DNA from: an uncultured Alphaproteobacteria bacterium
Lineage (GTDB): Bacteria > Pseudomonadota > Alphaproteobacteria > Caulobacterales > Aquidulcibacteraceae
NCBI GenBank assembly: GCA_902826335.1
Contig: CADEEL010000007.1
Location: 40,773-104,772 of the forward strand
Direction: 5' to 3'
DNA length: 64,000 nucleotides
A program made the translations under genes and the position numbers. Every line of letters starts with the position of its first letter. The stretch's first letter is position 1. Below the pieces are notes generated by a model. It was not told where the DNA came from. It saw only the letters and a list, made by a program, of their open reading frames with translations, and did no database searches. Of the stretch, positions 54,943 to 63,923 are shown one piece after another.

Positions 54943-56331
54943 TCAGCTTAGCAGAATCGCCGTCGCCAGGCCCAGGAAGGAGAGAAAGCCGACCACGTCG
55001 GTGATGAAGGTGACGAAGACGGACGAAGACACCGCCGGGTCCGCCCCGATGCGGCGCAAGGTGAGCGGCACGAGAATGCCGGCCAGCGCCGCGCAGGTGA
55101 AATTGATGCAGACCGCGAGCCCGATGGCGATGGCCAGGCCCTCGCTGCGGAACCACAAGCCCGCCGCCAGCGCCAGCAGCAGCGCGAACAGCACGCCATT
55201 GACCATGCCGGTGGCGACTTCGCGGACGATGTGGCGCACGGCGTTGGCGGCGTTCAAATCCCGCGCGGCGAGCGCGCGCACGGCGACGGCGAGGGTTTGC
55301 GTGCCGGCGTTGCCGCCGAGCGAGGCCACGATCGGCATCAGCACGGCGAGCGCCACGAGCTGTTCGATCGAGCCTTGAAAACGCGCGATGACGCTGGATG
55401 CGATCAGCGCCGTGGCCAGATTGACCACCAGCCAGGGCGCGCGCGCGGACACGGAACGCAGCACCGTATCGGTCTGGCTCGCGTCGGCGACGCCCGAAAG
55501 GCGCAGCAAATCCTCTCCGCTCTCTTCCTGGATAACGTCGACGATATCGTCCACCGTCACCATGCCGGTGAGCTTGCCCGCCCTATCCACCACGGGCGCG
55601 GAGGCGAGGTGATATTTCTGGAACGCGAGCGCGACCTCTTCCTGGTCCATCTCCGGGCGGACCAGGAATTTCGGCGCCGTCATGATCGCGGCGATGGGCG
55701 TGTCGCGCGTGGCGCGCAGCAACGTCGAGACGGGCGCGGCGCCGATCGGGTGCATGCGCGCATCGACCACGTAGAGCTCGAAGAATACGTCCGGCAGCTC
55801 GGCGTGATCGGCGCGCATGCGATCGATCACCTGGCCGACGCTCGCGCCCTCCGGCGCGGCGACGTATTCGCGCTGCATCAGCCGCCCGGCGGTCTCCTCG
55901 TCGAACGAGAGCGCCTCCTCGACGGCGTGGCGCACATCGGCGGGCGCGGCGGCCAGGACCGCGTCCAGCTTGTCTTCATCGATGTCGGCGGCGACGGCGG
56001 CGGCGTCGTCCGTATCGAGCTCGGCCAGCGCGCGCGCCACCACCTCATTCGGCAGCAGTTCGAGGACGTTTTCGCGCGCCTCCCAATCGAGATTGGCGAG
56101 CGCCTCGGCGGGCAAGTCCGCGCCGATGAAGCGGATGACATGGCGCAGCGCATCGCCCGGCAGGTGCTGGAGCACGTCTGCTAGGTCGGCCGGATCGAGG
56201 TCCTTCAGGAGGCGCTTGAGCAGCGGCCCATCGCGATCGCCGGCCGCGCCGACGATGCGGGCGATCAGGCGCGGATCCTCGGACGGGGCGTGGCGTTCGG
56301 CCTCGGCTGGCGGCGCTTCGTCCATGGTCAT
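54943..56331 (-). CDS. mgtE: Magnesium transporter MgtE
   Basis: 462 residues from ATG 56331, behind GGAGG. The N-terminal superhelical domain ([23 protein letters not shown]) leads to two CBS domains ([47 protein letters not shown]) that sense Mg2+, then five helices with the pore segment [27 protein letters not shown] and a final Asp-bearing helix ([19 protein letters not shown]). It is the usual length. Confidence 0.95.
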   Translation of the reverse strand: MTMDEAPPAEAERHAPSEDPRLIARIVGAAGDRDGPLLKRLLKDLDPADLADVLQHLPGDALRHVIRFIGADLPAEALANLDWEARENVLELLPNEVVARALAELDTDDAAAVAADIDEDKLDAVLAAAPADVRHAVEEALSFDEETAGRLMQREYVAAPEGASVGQVIDRMRADHAELPDVFFELYVVDARMHPIGAAPVSTLLRATRDTPIAAIMTAPKFLVRPEMDQEEVALAFQKYHLASAPVVDRAGKLTGMVTVDDIVDVIQEESGEDLLRLSGVADASQTDTVLRSVSARAPWLVVNLATALIASSVIARFQGSIEQLVALAVLMPIVASLGGNAGTQTLAVAVRALAARDLNAANAVRHIVREVATGMVNGVLFALLLALAAGLWFRSEGLAIAIGLAVCINFTCAALAGILVPLTLRRIGADPAVSSSVFVTFITDVVGFLSFLGLATAILLS

Positions 56332-56650
56332 GGGCGCCTCCGCGCGAGGGGTTGAGAACGAACCAGCCCAAAGGCCCGCGTCGCGCGTCAGGTCAAGTGT
56401 AAAATGCGAGGCGATCGGAAAAGCCCGCCCTGAAACTAGGGCGTTCTCGGGGCGTACACGCCATAATCGCACTTACCGGATGGCGCGCGCCACTGCATCC
56501 ATGCGGCTGTCCGCTGCATCTGATCGGAATGGTCAGCAGGTTTGCAGGGCGCATATCTTTGCACCGCTTGACCCGTGAGATTTGTGTGTTCCGGCGCACG
56601 CCCTCGGCCGGAGCGATGCGCGACGGGCTTGAACCCAGGGGAAAAGCGGC
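56332..56650. other. Intergenic region between mgtE and the CPBP gene
   Basis: 319 bases without a coding frame of note. It must contain the promoters for the divergent mgtE and CPBP genes. The only structure seen is a six-base stem-loop, CGCCCT/AGGGCG at 56426-56443, in the mgtE leader. It does not match a magnesium riboswitch that I recognise. Confidence 0.6.
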
Positions 56651-57553
56651 ATGACGCAACTTGAATATCCGGGCGGGCGCGGCCGCGTGACAAGTTGGCC
56701 GCTCGTTCGCTTTACGGCTTATGGCGCGGTGGCCTTGGCGACGATCGTCGTCGCCACGATCGCGACGCGTTTGCTTGCGCCGCCCGAACCGTCACCCTGG
56801 CGCGACCTGGCGTTGATCAAGAATTTTGTCCTGCCGATTGCGCTCTTCGCCATCTATGCCGGCCTCGTCCGGGTCATGGAGCGCCGCCGCGCCAGCGAGG
56901 TCGATTTCCGGACGGGATTCTCCACATTGCTTATCGGAATCCTGATCGGGTCGGTGATAATCAGCGCTACATTTCTCATCCTGTGGAACCTTGGGATGGC
57001 GGAGATTTCCAGCGGGACAGGCCTCGCTGGACTTCATCGCGAATTGCTCGCTCTCATGATCACGACCATGGTCGAAGAACTGCTCTTCAGAGTAATCCTG
57101 TTTGCGATCTTGGAAGAAATCACCGGCTCACTCCTCGCGATCGCGATTTCGGCGGCGGCGTTTGGGCTGGCGCACGCGGCAAATCCCGGCGCGACCCCGT
57201 TTGCGATTTTCGCGCTGTCGATGGAATTGGGTGGGATGCTTGCGCTTGCCTACATGTTGACTCGTAATGTTTGGATCGCCGTTGGCGTTCACGCCGGATG
57301 GAATTTCACGCAGAGCTTTATCCTCGGCGCGCAGAATTCCGGCCAGCAACACCCCAACAGCTACTTTCAAACAACGTTCTCAGGGCCGGACTATCTCACC
57401 GGCGGAGTGTTCGGCCTCGAAGGCTCGGTTGTGAGTCTGGGGCTAAGCGTGATTGTGTCCGCAATTTTGCTTGTTTTGGTCCTGCGCAAGCAACGCTGGA
57501 ACGGCCTGCGCTTTCGGCTCGGGAGTCCGCAACGCGAATTCGCGGTGGCGTAG
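56651..57553 (+). CDS. CPBP-family intramembrane protease (Abi-like)
   Basis: 300 residues with about eight helices. The CPBP motifs are intact: EELLFRVILFAILEE (Glu-Glu and Arg), FGLAHAANPGATPF (His), and GVHAGWNFTQSF (His and Asn). CPBP proteins include CAAX-type proteases and bacteriocin-immunity proteins. GGGGAAAAGCGGC precedes ATG 56651. It stands alone, with no bacteriocin genes nearby. Codon use is slightly AT-richer than the neighbours. Confidence 0.9.
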   Translation: MTQLEYPGGRGRVTSWPLVRFTAYGAVALATIVVATIATRLLAPPEPSPWRDLALIKNFVLPIALFAIYAGLVRVMERRRASEVDFRTGFSTLLIGILIGSVIISATFLILWNLGMAEISSGTGLAGLHRELLALMITTMVEELLFRVILFAILEEITGSLLAIAISAAAFGLAHAANPGATPFAIFALSMELGGMLALAYMLTRNVWIAVGVHAGWNFTQSFILGAQNSGQQHPNSYFQTTFSGPDYLTGGVFGLEGSVVSLGLSVIVSAILLVLVLRKQRWNGLRFRLGSPQREFAVA

Positions 57554-57892
57554 CGGGCGCATTAGCTGGAGATTTCGCTGATGTTGAACGTAGCGGCCCA
57601 ATTGGTTTCGGCCGAGTGCTGAACGAAAACCGGGACTAAATCAGAATCTCGAAAAAGGCCTCGTGCGCTCGAAGTAAATAGTACTAAAACCTTCGCCTGA
57701 TTTCCTCACCTTCGCCGATTTGTCTCAAGAGCGCCGACGGCGAACAGTCGGCCTGTCACTTGCACTGCCGGTTGCTCTGTTTTTCCTCAAACGTTCGGAC
57801 TGGGAGTAAGATAGTCGTAAAATACCGCCATCCGTTCGTCCCCGATTTTTTCTGATCGATCTTAAACCTGCCGACAGTCGCCTGGCTCGCCT
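57554..57892. other. Intergenic region after the CPBP gene
   Basis: 339 bases with no supported gene. It is AT-richer than most of the window and lies between the stop of the CPBP gene and the stop of the convergent GNAT gene. Several short frames begin here but none has a ribosome-binding site or family similarity. No clear terminator hairpin was found. Confidence 0.6.
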
Positions 57893-58339
57893 TTATGAAG
57901 GTGGCATGGCCAGCTTGCGAACGATCTGTCCTGATGGTTCGTGCGCCTCCTCAGCGACCAATTCGAAGCCGTAGCGCTCATAGAATGGCCGCCCGATCTC
58001 GTTGTCCCGTAATACATCTACCTTGAGCGGCCCTTTGATGGCGCTAGCGTGGTCCACGAGGGCCTTGCCATATCCCCTGCCGTGCTTCGACGGGTCCACG
58101 AACAAGCCGCCAATTTCGTTTCCTAGGAGCGAAATAAAGCCAACAACTTCCCTGCCCTCTTCGGCCACATAGGTTTCCGCGTTCGGGACATAGAGGTCGC
58201 GAACTTCCCGTTCCACCTGCGCGACATAGGCCACGCTCAGGAACGGATGCGCAACCGCGTTGGCGCGCCGCCAAATACGCATCACTGGTTCAAAGTCCTC
58301 AAGGCGATAATGTCGGATGGAAGGTGTGGCGTTAATCAT
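57893..58339 (-). CDS. GNAT-family N-acetyltransferase
   Basis: 148 residues. GNAT signatures: IRHYRLEDFEPVMRIWRRANAVAHPFLS at the start, VVGFISLLGNEIGGLFVDPSKHGRGYGKALVDHA with the acetyl-CoA P-loop (GRGYGKAL), and VDVLRDNEIGRPFYERYGFELV. The acceptor is unknown. Its ATG overlaps the end of the upstream hypothetical gene by eight bases, so the two are an operon. Confidence 0.93.
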   Translation of the reverse strand: MINATPSIRHYRLEDFEPVMRIWRRANAVAHPFLSVAYVAQVEREVRDLYVPNAETYVAEEGREVVGFISLLGNEIGGLFVDPSKHGRGYGKALVDHASAIKGPLKVDVLRDNEIGRPFYERYGFELVAEEAHEPSGQIVRKLAMPPS

Positions 58340-58706
58340 TGTGCGCAGTCCGTATTAAATCATTCACCTCTTCGAAAACGTTTTGCCCGACCTCCGGACG
58401 CGTGGCCCACTGAAAATTCTCCACCAATTGCAGGCGGCCGTCCGGAAGGCAGTTCAAGGTCCCCGTGGAGGCGCCCGCGTCGATGCGACCGCGGCGATCG
58501 GCCTGCACGTAACGAAACTCCAGCTCTCCGCCCGAGTGCGCTTTGCCGATAAGATAACCATCCACGACCTCTCCGCCTCGATAACGCGCTGAAAACAAGT
58601 CTCCCGTCTGCTCAAATTCAAACAAGGTTTCGGCGGAGACGGCCGCGACCTCGCTGCCGGATACGGCGCGCATACGCACGCCATGAAGACAAAGTGAGGC
58701 GGTCAT
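58332..58706 (-). CDS. Small protein upstream of the GNAT gene
   Basis: 124 residues from ATG 58706 (MTASLCLHGVRMRAVSGSEVAAVSAETLFEFEQTGD). Characteristic segments are FEQTGDLFSARYRGGEVVDGYLIGK, ELEFRYVQAD, and LNCLPDGRLQLVENFQWATRPEVGQNVFEEV. This is a lipocalin-like small domain sometimes annotated as 'N-acetylglutamate synthase' because of its GNAT neighbour; that name is not supported. It overlaps the GNAT gene by eight bases. Confidence 0.8.
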   Translation of the reverse strand: MTASLCLHGVRMRAVSGSEVAAVSAETLFEFEQTGDLFSARYRGGEVVDGYLIGKAHSGGELEFRYVQADRRGRIDAGASTGTLNCLPDGRLQLVENFQWATRPEVGQNVFEEVNDLIRTAHND

Positions 58707-58758
58707 CGTCGACCTCTTAGGCCATGTAGCGGCGGGCCAACTGCGTCGCGACGCATCC

Positions 58759-59367
58759 TTATCGACGCGCGGACACACGCACTTGTGGGCGCCAAGACTG
58801 GCCGCCATCTCCGCTGACTTCCACAAGCCACACCCAGCCGCCCGAGGTAGGCGCGAAACTCATTCTGTTATGATACCGCACGCCGCCAATCGCATAATGG
58901 GTTCCCGGCCCCACATTGCTCACCACCAGCGCGCCCTGCTCATCAAATACGCCTTCGTAGACATCGATCAACCCTGATTGATCGTCGCGCGAGGTGACGC
59001 GGTATTGCTGCTGCGCGGCGTCAAACGAGAACACGATATGGTAAACATACCGGCCTGATCTCGCATTGGTCTCAAGGTAGAGATCGTTCATGGTGGAGAT
59101 GAAACGGAGTTCGCCTTCGCCATTTGACCGCCAATCGCCAGCTTCTATGGGTGTGAATTGCTCAACACGCCAATCGCCGAGGAGAAAATCAAGCCGCGCG
59201 CGCGCCGCGCGGAGCTCAACTGCTTGGGAAGCCGGTTGAACTTGCGCCACAACGCCGCCCGGCGCGAGCGCCGACATCCCGATCACAGCCACGCCAAATG
59301 CAGAAACGACAAACCACTTTCGCACTCGAGCAATTCCTGGATTCCCCATGCCCCGACTCGCCTTCAT
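58759..59367 (-). CDS. Exported DUF1579-like protein
   Basis: 202 residues from ATG 59367, whose ATG overlaps the upstream TGA (ATGA). A signal peptide (ARVRKWFVVSAFGVAVIGMSALAPGGVVAQ) is present. The mature part has LDFLLGDWRVEQF, the same family start as the lipoprotein at 8836 (DFWVGEWDVSW), and ends DGGQSWRPQVRVSARR. It is co-transcribed with the exported NTF2-like gene before it. Function unknown. Confidence 0.78.
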   Translation of the reverse strand: MKASRGMGNPGIARVRKWFVVSAFGVAVIGMSALAPGGVVAQVQPASQAVELRAARARLDFLLGDWRVEQFTPIEAGDWRSNGEGELRFISTMNDLYLETNARSGRYVYHIVFSFDAAQQQYRVTSRDDQSGLIDVYEGVFDEQGALVVSNVGPGTHYAIGGVRYHNRMSFAPTSGGWVWLVEVSGDGGQSWRPQVRVSARR

Positions 59368-59849
59368 GGACTAGTTGCTTGCACCTGCGTGGCGCCCCAA
59401 TAATCCGTGTAGTCGCGATGCTCGGTGACCAATCCGTTCTCGATTGTGACGATTGTCACGATACGAAATCTCCACCGCGAGGATCCGTTCGCGGTCGCGG
59501 CGCCGATGAACACAACGCGCCCGGAGGATTCATAGACCCCCTCAACATCGTAATGAAGTGAAGTCACCGAGTTCTGCATCCAAAAGCGGATGCCGGCCAA
59601 AATTGCATCGCGCCCGCGGAATACGAACGGTGCGCCATTCACGCCAGTGAGGAGAAGCGACGTCGGGTCGTCGAATGTGGCCTCCTCGGCGTAGAGCGCT
59701 TCGAGTCTCGCCAAATCAAACGCCTGGTACGCGTCGAGGTAGGCGGCGGCCGCGGCGATCGTGGCCTCATGGTCTCTTTGAGAGTTTTGGGCGGCGGCTG
59801 GCGCCGCAACCGCGAGGGCGAACCAAAAAATGATCACTGCACGCAACAT
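59364..59849 (-). CDS. Exported SnoaL/NTF2-like protein
   Basis: 161 residues with a signal peptide (LRAVIIFWFALAVAAPAAA, cleavage before QNS). The NTF2-like fold is visible in AAYLDAYQAFDLARLEALYAEEATFDDPTS, GRDAILAGIRFWMQNSVTSLHYDV, and IVTIENGLVTEHRDYTDYW, which closes the cone. It overlaps the DUF1579-like gene and is divergent from the histidine kinase at 60007. Ligand or substrate unknown. Confidence 0.85.
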   Translation of the reverse strand: MLRAVIIFWFALAVAAPAAAQNSQRDHEATIAAAAAYLDAYQAFDLARLEALYAEEATFDDPTSLLLTGVNGAPFVFRGRDAILAGIRFWMQNSVTSLHYDVEGVYESSGRVVFIGAATANGSSRWRFRIVTIVTIENGLVTEHRDYTDYWGATQVQATSP

Positions 59850-60006
59850 TATCTGGCTCCTTACTCAGACGGCGCCCGGCCCACCCTTGCGCATCCTCGC
59901 GGCGCGAGGGAAACTTTGAGACAAAGGCAGGAAATCCACCGACAAAAAAGGACGCGGCAGGCCCACATCCTGCTAGTCTTGGCGGTGAACTCGCCGGACA
60001 GACAAT

Positions 60007-61074
60007 TTGGCTCTAATCTCTCCTCTTGCGCGCGGTCTGATCGGCTTCCGCATCGGCGTGTGGCTTTTTTCGTACGTGCTCTTCTTCACCATGCTCGCCG
60101 CCGGCGGCGCGGTGCGGGAGGACACGCCGCTCTATCTTGTTATGCTGGCGTTCATCGGCATGGCTCTCAGCGGGGCGACGGAGGCGGTCGTCAACCGCAC
60201 GCGCGCCGTGGCGACATTCCCTCGCCTACTCGTTGTCGCGATCGCCGTGCTCGTTGTGACCATTGTGAACGCCGCCATTGACGTGGCGACGCTAGGACGT
60301 TCCTTGTCGCCCCAATCTGCGCACACGGCCAGCTTCCTCCTGCTCAGCGGACTACAGTCCGTCGCGTTTCTTATCTGGATACACGCGTTCTACGCGGCTT
60401 GCGTCTGGCTTGTGGGCGCATCTCAGGAACTGGTGGACAAGGAAAAGCGCCTGGCGGAGGCGCAGACCGAGACGCAGCGCGCCACACTTCAGGCCCTGCG
60501 GTCCCAGGTGAATCCGCACTTTCTCTTCAACGCGCTAAACGCGGCGGCCTCCTTAGTCGCAACGCAGCGCAACAAGCAGGCCGAGGAACTGATTGTCAGG
60601 CTCTCGGAATTCTTCCGCTCCTCCCTCGCCAGCGATCGCCAAGCCATGATCAGTCTGAGTGAGGAGTTCGATACACTGGACGCCTACCTCCAAATCGAAC
60701 TCATCCGCTTCCCCGGTAGGCTCGACGTGACCATGGACTGCCCCGCCGAGCTTGAATACTCGGCTGTGCCAAGCTTTCTATTGCTGCCTCTTGTCGAAAA
60801 CGCCATCAAGCACGCCGTCGCCCATTCCACGTCGCGTGTCCATCTGCGCATCAGCGCCACCGGCGCCAATGAGCGCCTGACCCTTACAGTGGAAGACGAG
60901 ACGGGCAAAAAGGTTGAACCTGTAGCAAGCCAAGGCGAGGGAGTTGGCCTCAGGAACGTGAGCCAACGCTTGCAAGCGATGTTTGGAGCGACGGCGGCGC
61001 TGGAAGCGACGGCGACGAGCCGTGGTTTCCGCGTTCGCATCGATCTCCCGTTAGTTGAGGGACGGGCGCCATGA
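60007..61074 (+). CDS. LytS-type sensor histidine kinase
   Basis: 355 residues. The N-terminal half has about four membrane helices (GFRIGVWLFSYVLFFTML, YLVMLAFIGMALSG, LLVVAIAVLVVTIVNA, ASFLLLSGLQSVAFLIWIHAFY). The His_kinase domain has the phospho-acceptor in NPHFLFNALNAAASL, the N-box PSFLLLPLVENAIKHAV, and the G-box GEGVGLRNVSQRL. TTG 60007 is taken as the start because no ATG precedes the first helix; the ribosome-binding site is weak. Its TGA overlaps the response-regulator ATG. Confidence 0.9.
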   Translation: MALISPLARGLIGFRIGVWLFSYVLFFTMLAAGGAVREDTPLYLVMLAFIGMALSGATEAVVNRTRAVATFPRLLVVAIAVLVVTIVNAAIDVATLGRSLSPQSAHTASFLLLSGLQSVAFLIWIHAFYAACVWLVGASQELVDKEKRLAEAQTETQRATLQALRSQVNPHFLFNALNAAASLVATQRNKQAEELIVRLSEFFRSSLASDRQAMISLSEEFDTLDAYLQIELIRFPGRLDVTMDCPAELEYSAVPSFLLLPLVENAIKHAVAHSTSRVHLRISATGANERLTLTVEDETGKKVEPVASQGEGVGLRNVSQRLQAMFGATAALEATATSRGFRVRIDLPLVEGRAP

Positions 61075-61889
61075 CGCTTCGCGTGCTGATCGTCGATGAC
61101 GAGCCGTTGGCGCTCGATCGCATACGTTTTGCGTTGCGGGCCGCGTCAGACGCCACTGTAGTCGGCGAAGCGCGCTCTGGCGTGGAGGCGCTGAAACAAG
61201 TCGAAGCGTTGATACCGGATATCGTGCTTCTGGATGTGCAAATGCCGGGTGGCGGCGGCATCGACGTCGCGCGCAAGCTGCAAGCCATGCGACCTGGCCC
61301 AGAGGTAATTTTTGCGACCGCCTTCGACTCATACGCTGCTGAAGCATTCGATCTCGACGCCTCCGACTATCTACTGAAACCCATCCGCGACGACCGCCTC
61401 CTTTCCGCGATCGATCGAGCCGTGCGACGCATCGAAGCGCGGCACGCTGGTGAACGCATCGCCGAACTCGAGTTGGTGGTTCAAGCGCTGCAGCAACCGA
61501 GCGGAACGCCGGGCGCCAAATACGATGCCGAACTCTGGGCGCCGCGGCCGGGCGGCGTCTCGCGCTTGCCGATCCAGAACATTATATGGATCGAGGCTGC
61601 GCGGGACTATCTGTTAGTGCACACGCTCCATCGCAGCTTTATCCTCCGCGAAACCATGGGTGGCGTCGGCAAGCGGTTAGATCCTGCACGCATGCTGCGC
61701 GTGCACCGTTCGGCGTTCGTGAACAAGTCCAATATCGAGACAGCGACCCGCTCCGGCCGCGACGGCGTCCGCCTTACATTGACCAACGGTGCGATCGTAC
61801 GTGTCGGCGCCACCTATCGCGACGCCGTGCTTGGTGCGATCGGCGCCGCCATTCCCAATCGCCGCCGTGACCGGGACAGTGGAGGCTAG
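61071..61889 (+). CDS. LytTR-family response regulator
   Basis: 272 residues. The receiver domain has DDEPLALDR, the phospho-acceptor Asp in IVLLDVQMPGGGG, and the Lys in DYLLKPI. The C-terminal LytTR DNA-binding domain has WIEAARDYLLVHTLHRSFILRETMGGV and RVHRSAFVNKSNIETATR. It is coupled to the kinase by an ATGA overlap, so the two are a pair. Likely targets are the neighbouring exported-protein genes; no LytTR direct repeat was confirmed. Confidence 0.93.
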   Translation: MTLRVLIVDDEPLALDRIRFALRAASDATVVGEARSGVEALKQVEALIPDIVLLDVQMPGGGGIDVARKLQAMRPGPEVIFATAFDSYAAEAFDLDASDYLLKPIRDDRLLSAIDRAVRRIEARHAGERIAELELVVQALQQPSGTPGAKYDAELWAPRPGGVSRLPIQNIIWIEAARDYLLVHTLHRSFILRETMGGVGKRLDPARMLRVHRSAFVNKSNIETATRSGRDGVRLTLTNGAIVRVGATYRDAVLGAIGAAIPNRRRDRDSGG

Positions 61890-61890
61890 G

Positions 61891-62466
61891 CTACTGCCTA
61901 ATCGTGATCTGTTGACTGGGCTCGTAGCGCCGTTCGTCGGCGCGCGTCATGATTACCGCAGTTTCGCCGAGTGGCCGATTGAGGATAGTACCACCTCCGA
62001 ATCTCCAACCCTCGTCTGAACGCGCCATTACGCAATACTCAGGTTGCGACGGCTCAGCAGCCTCATAGCGCGTGTCCAATACAGCAACCACATAAGGAAC
62101 GCGCTCCCTAAAGCAGTGTCCCAACTCGGTGCATGGCAGCTGCGCCGACGATACCGGCGCATAGCTCCTAATGGAGTAGGACAACAACGCACCGCTTCGC
62201 CGCCTAGATCGTTCAACGCCGCGCGTCCAGCGCCGACGATCAAACCACCTCCGAATCCGCGGATCCGTAAGCCGCCATTGCGAAGCGTAGTCTTCGCGCT
62301 GATAGGAAGCGATCCACTCATTCATCGCTTCCAGGGCGGCTTGGACATCCGCTTCTTGCGCGCCCACTGGCCACGTATCGTCGTCGGCGAACGCCTCACC
62401 GCCCAGAGCGACTCCGCCCACCATCGCCCACACAAACGAACCGAGCAATTTTCGTCGCAGCCACAT
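61891..62466 (-). CDS. Exported DUF4019-like protein
   Basis: 191 residues with a signal peptide (LRRKLLGSFVWAMVGGVALGGEAFA). The mature region fits the DUF4019 pattern: ALEAMNEWIASYQREDYASQWRLTDPRIRRWFDRRRWTRGVERSRRRSG. The C-terminal YEPSQQITIRQ follows a stretch with two Cys (LPCTELGHCF). It starts three bases from the stop of the upstream NTF2-like gene and converges on the response regulator. Function unknown. Confidence 0.75.
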   Translation of the reverse strand: MWLRRKLLGSFVWAMVGGVALGGEAFADDDTWPVGAQEADVQAALEAMNEWIASYQREDYASQWRLTDPRIRRWFDRRRWTRGVERSRRRSGALLSYSIRSYAPVSSAQLPCTELGHCFRERVPYVVAVLDTRYEAAEPSQPEYCVMARSDEGWRFGGGTILNRPLGETAVIMTRADERRYEPSQQITIRQ

Positions 62467-62469
62467 GAC

Positions 62470-62964
62470 TCATGGCCGCGGCAGGCGGGTGGCGATCGCA
62501 CCCTCATAATTCGCGTAATCCTCGTGGCGAACGACGTGGCGATCATGAATTGTCAGCACGGTCACTTGTTCCCCACGCCACCGATACGCGTACTCGACCC
62601 CCGGAGGCGCCGCGTGGACATTCACGAAGCCGGCGAACACAACGATATCATTGCTCTCGAACACCGTCGGAAATTCGAAGCCCAGTTGGATTACGCCTTG
62701 GTCTCGCCCGAACGTCCGCAGCATCTGCAACGCTGCCTCCCGGCCTCGGTGTTCCGGTTGGAAATCAGGGTCGGGGTTGGTGCGGTCGATCAAAACGTAG
62801 TCGTTCCCCATATAGGGCGACATTCCATCCCAGTTCGCTTCGGAGTAGGCCTGCATGTAGGCTCTCGCGATTTGCTCCACCTCGCTCGGCGCAGGCCCTT
62901 GCGCGAATGCCGCGACAGGAGCGACGAGCAACGCAAGCGCCGCGAACAGCATCCTTCCGCACAT
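62470..62964 (-). CDS. Exported SnoaL/NTF2-like protein, second
   Basis: 164 residues from ATG 62964, preceded by GGAAGG; the longer frame is discarded. A signal peptide (MCGRMLFAALALLVAPVAAFA) precedes QGPAPSEVEQIARAYMQAYSEANWDGMSPYMGNDYVLIDRT, a NTF2-like start, then FGRDQGVIQLGFEFPTVF and VTVLTIHDRHVVRHEDYANYEG, the same closing strand as the protein at 59364. It is three bases from the DUF4019-like gene on the same strand. Confidence 0.85.
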   Translation of the reverse strand: MCGRMLFAALALLVAPVAAFAQGPAPSEVEQIARAYMQAYSEANWDGMSPYMGNDYVLIDRTNPDPDFQPEHRGREAALQMLRTFGRDQGVIQLGFEFPTVFESNDIVVFAGFVNVHAAPPGVEYAYRWRGEQVTVLTIHDRHVVRHEDYANYEGAIATRLPRP

Positions 62965-63182
62965 GCGTGCTTCCTTTCCGTGTTGCACGAACTTGAAAGC
63001 ACGAATCCGCAGCTCTGCGCCCGCGGTTTGAGACGAACCCGGTAAATCCAACGCGCCAAACGCCGCCGCATCCATCAAGCCTCGATGATAACATCCTTCG
63101 CACTTGCGTTGCCGCAGTACAAAAGCGCTGATCTCCCGATTTGGCCTAAGCAACCATATCTACGCCCGCTTACGCGACGATC

Positions 63183-63278
63183 CTAATGATTGCGGCACAG
63201 ATCCGCCGTCGCCACCCCCGCCTCGTGCTCGCGCCGAATCGCAATGATCTGCTCTTCGCTGAACCGCTTCCGCTTCAT
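63183..63278 (-). pseudogene. IS3-family orfA remnant
   Basis: A 31-codon frame from ATG 63278 reads MKRKRFSEEQIIAIRREHEAGVATADLCRNH and then stops. This is the N-terminus of an IS3-family transposase orfA, which normally continues through a helix-turn-helix (G-S-x-A-T-F-Y-x-W). Everything past the first helices is missing, so it is a dead footprint. No terminal inverted repeats or orfB were found beside it. Confidence 0.82.
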
Positions 63279-63345
63279 TTCCGGCTCCCTAAGTGGGCCG
63301 GACTCTAGCTCCAGATGGAGGAGTTCGCGGGGGTCACGTCAACGC

Positions 63346-63582
63346 TTATAACCGCTTCTTCGCGAAGGCTCGGCCTGAGCCCGACTTCAGGTAGCGCTCA
63401 AACGCGAACGCCCGCGCCTCATCATCGAACGCAACGAAAGTTCTAACGCGCCACGGCCCGAATTTCGATGTGTGGGTCACATTTCCAGCATAGTGCGATT
63501 TCACGCGCGCCTGCACGTCCTTAGTGACGCCCACATAGAAATGGTCGCCGTTCTCGCTCTCGAGAATGTATACGTATTTCAT
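63346..63582 (-). CDS. GIY-YIG nuclease-domain protein
   Basis: 78 residues, one GIY-YIG domain: KYVYILESENGDHFYVGVTKDVQARVKSHYAGNVTHTSKFGPWRV with the catalytic Tyr pair and Arg, and AFAFERYLKSGSGRAFAKKRL with the Glu. The motif reads VYI..YVG rather than strict GIY..YIG, as is usual in the short UPF0213 group. Role unknown; possibly DNA repair or mobile. Confidence 0.9.
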   Translation of the reverse strand: MKYVYILESENGDHFYVGVTKDVQARVKSHYAGNVTHTSKFGPWRVRTFVAFDDEARAFAFERYLKSGSGRAFAKKRL

Positions 63583-63725
63583 CGGCCAGTCCCGTCTTCG
63601 CCGGCTGATCCGTGGGAAGAACTGCGGGCTTGCCCAGCCGTAGCTGCGCGCGGGGGCGAAGGTCCGCCTTCGCGCTAAAAATTTTGGAGCTTTGGCCTGC
63701 CAGCCGTAGCGCGAAGCGCGAAGGC

Positions 63726-63810
63726 TGGTGCGCTCGAGAGGACTCGAACCTCCACGATGTTACTCGCTGCCACCTCAAGGCAGTGCGTCTACCAATTCCG
63801 CCACGAGCGC
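63726..63810 (-). tRNA. tRNA-Leu (anticodon GAG)
   Basis: The minus-strand sequence folds as a class II tRNA: acceptor GCGCTCG pairs with CGAGCGC, the D-arm carries TGGCGGAATTGGTAGACGC, the anticodon stem-loop is CTGCC TTGAGGT GGCAG with GAG as anticodon, and the TψC arm has GGTTCGAGTCC. A variable arm (AGTAACATCG region) fits a leucine tRNA. The CCA end is encoded. Confidence 0.95.
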
Positions 63811-63923
63811 ACGTAAGGCCGGCCCGGGTAACAGAAAGGCGCGGGGGGGACAAGCCGGGCCGACGCCGCGCGGCGCACGGCCTTCATACGGCTTGGGATT
63901 CAAAGGCGCCCGGGCCGCGTCCC

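Noticed and set aside
56426-56443. Hairpin in the mgtE leader as a magnesium riboswitch
   Set aside because: Only a six-base stem is present; none of the conserved blocks of a magnesium-sensing leader were found.
63183-63278. Intact IS3 element near the right end
   Set aside because: Only the first 31 codons of orfA are present; no orfB and no terminal inverted repeats, so it is a remnant.
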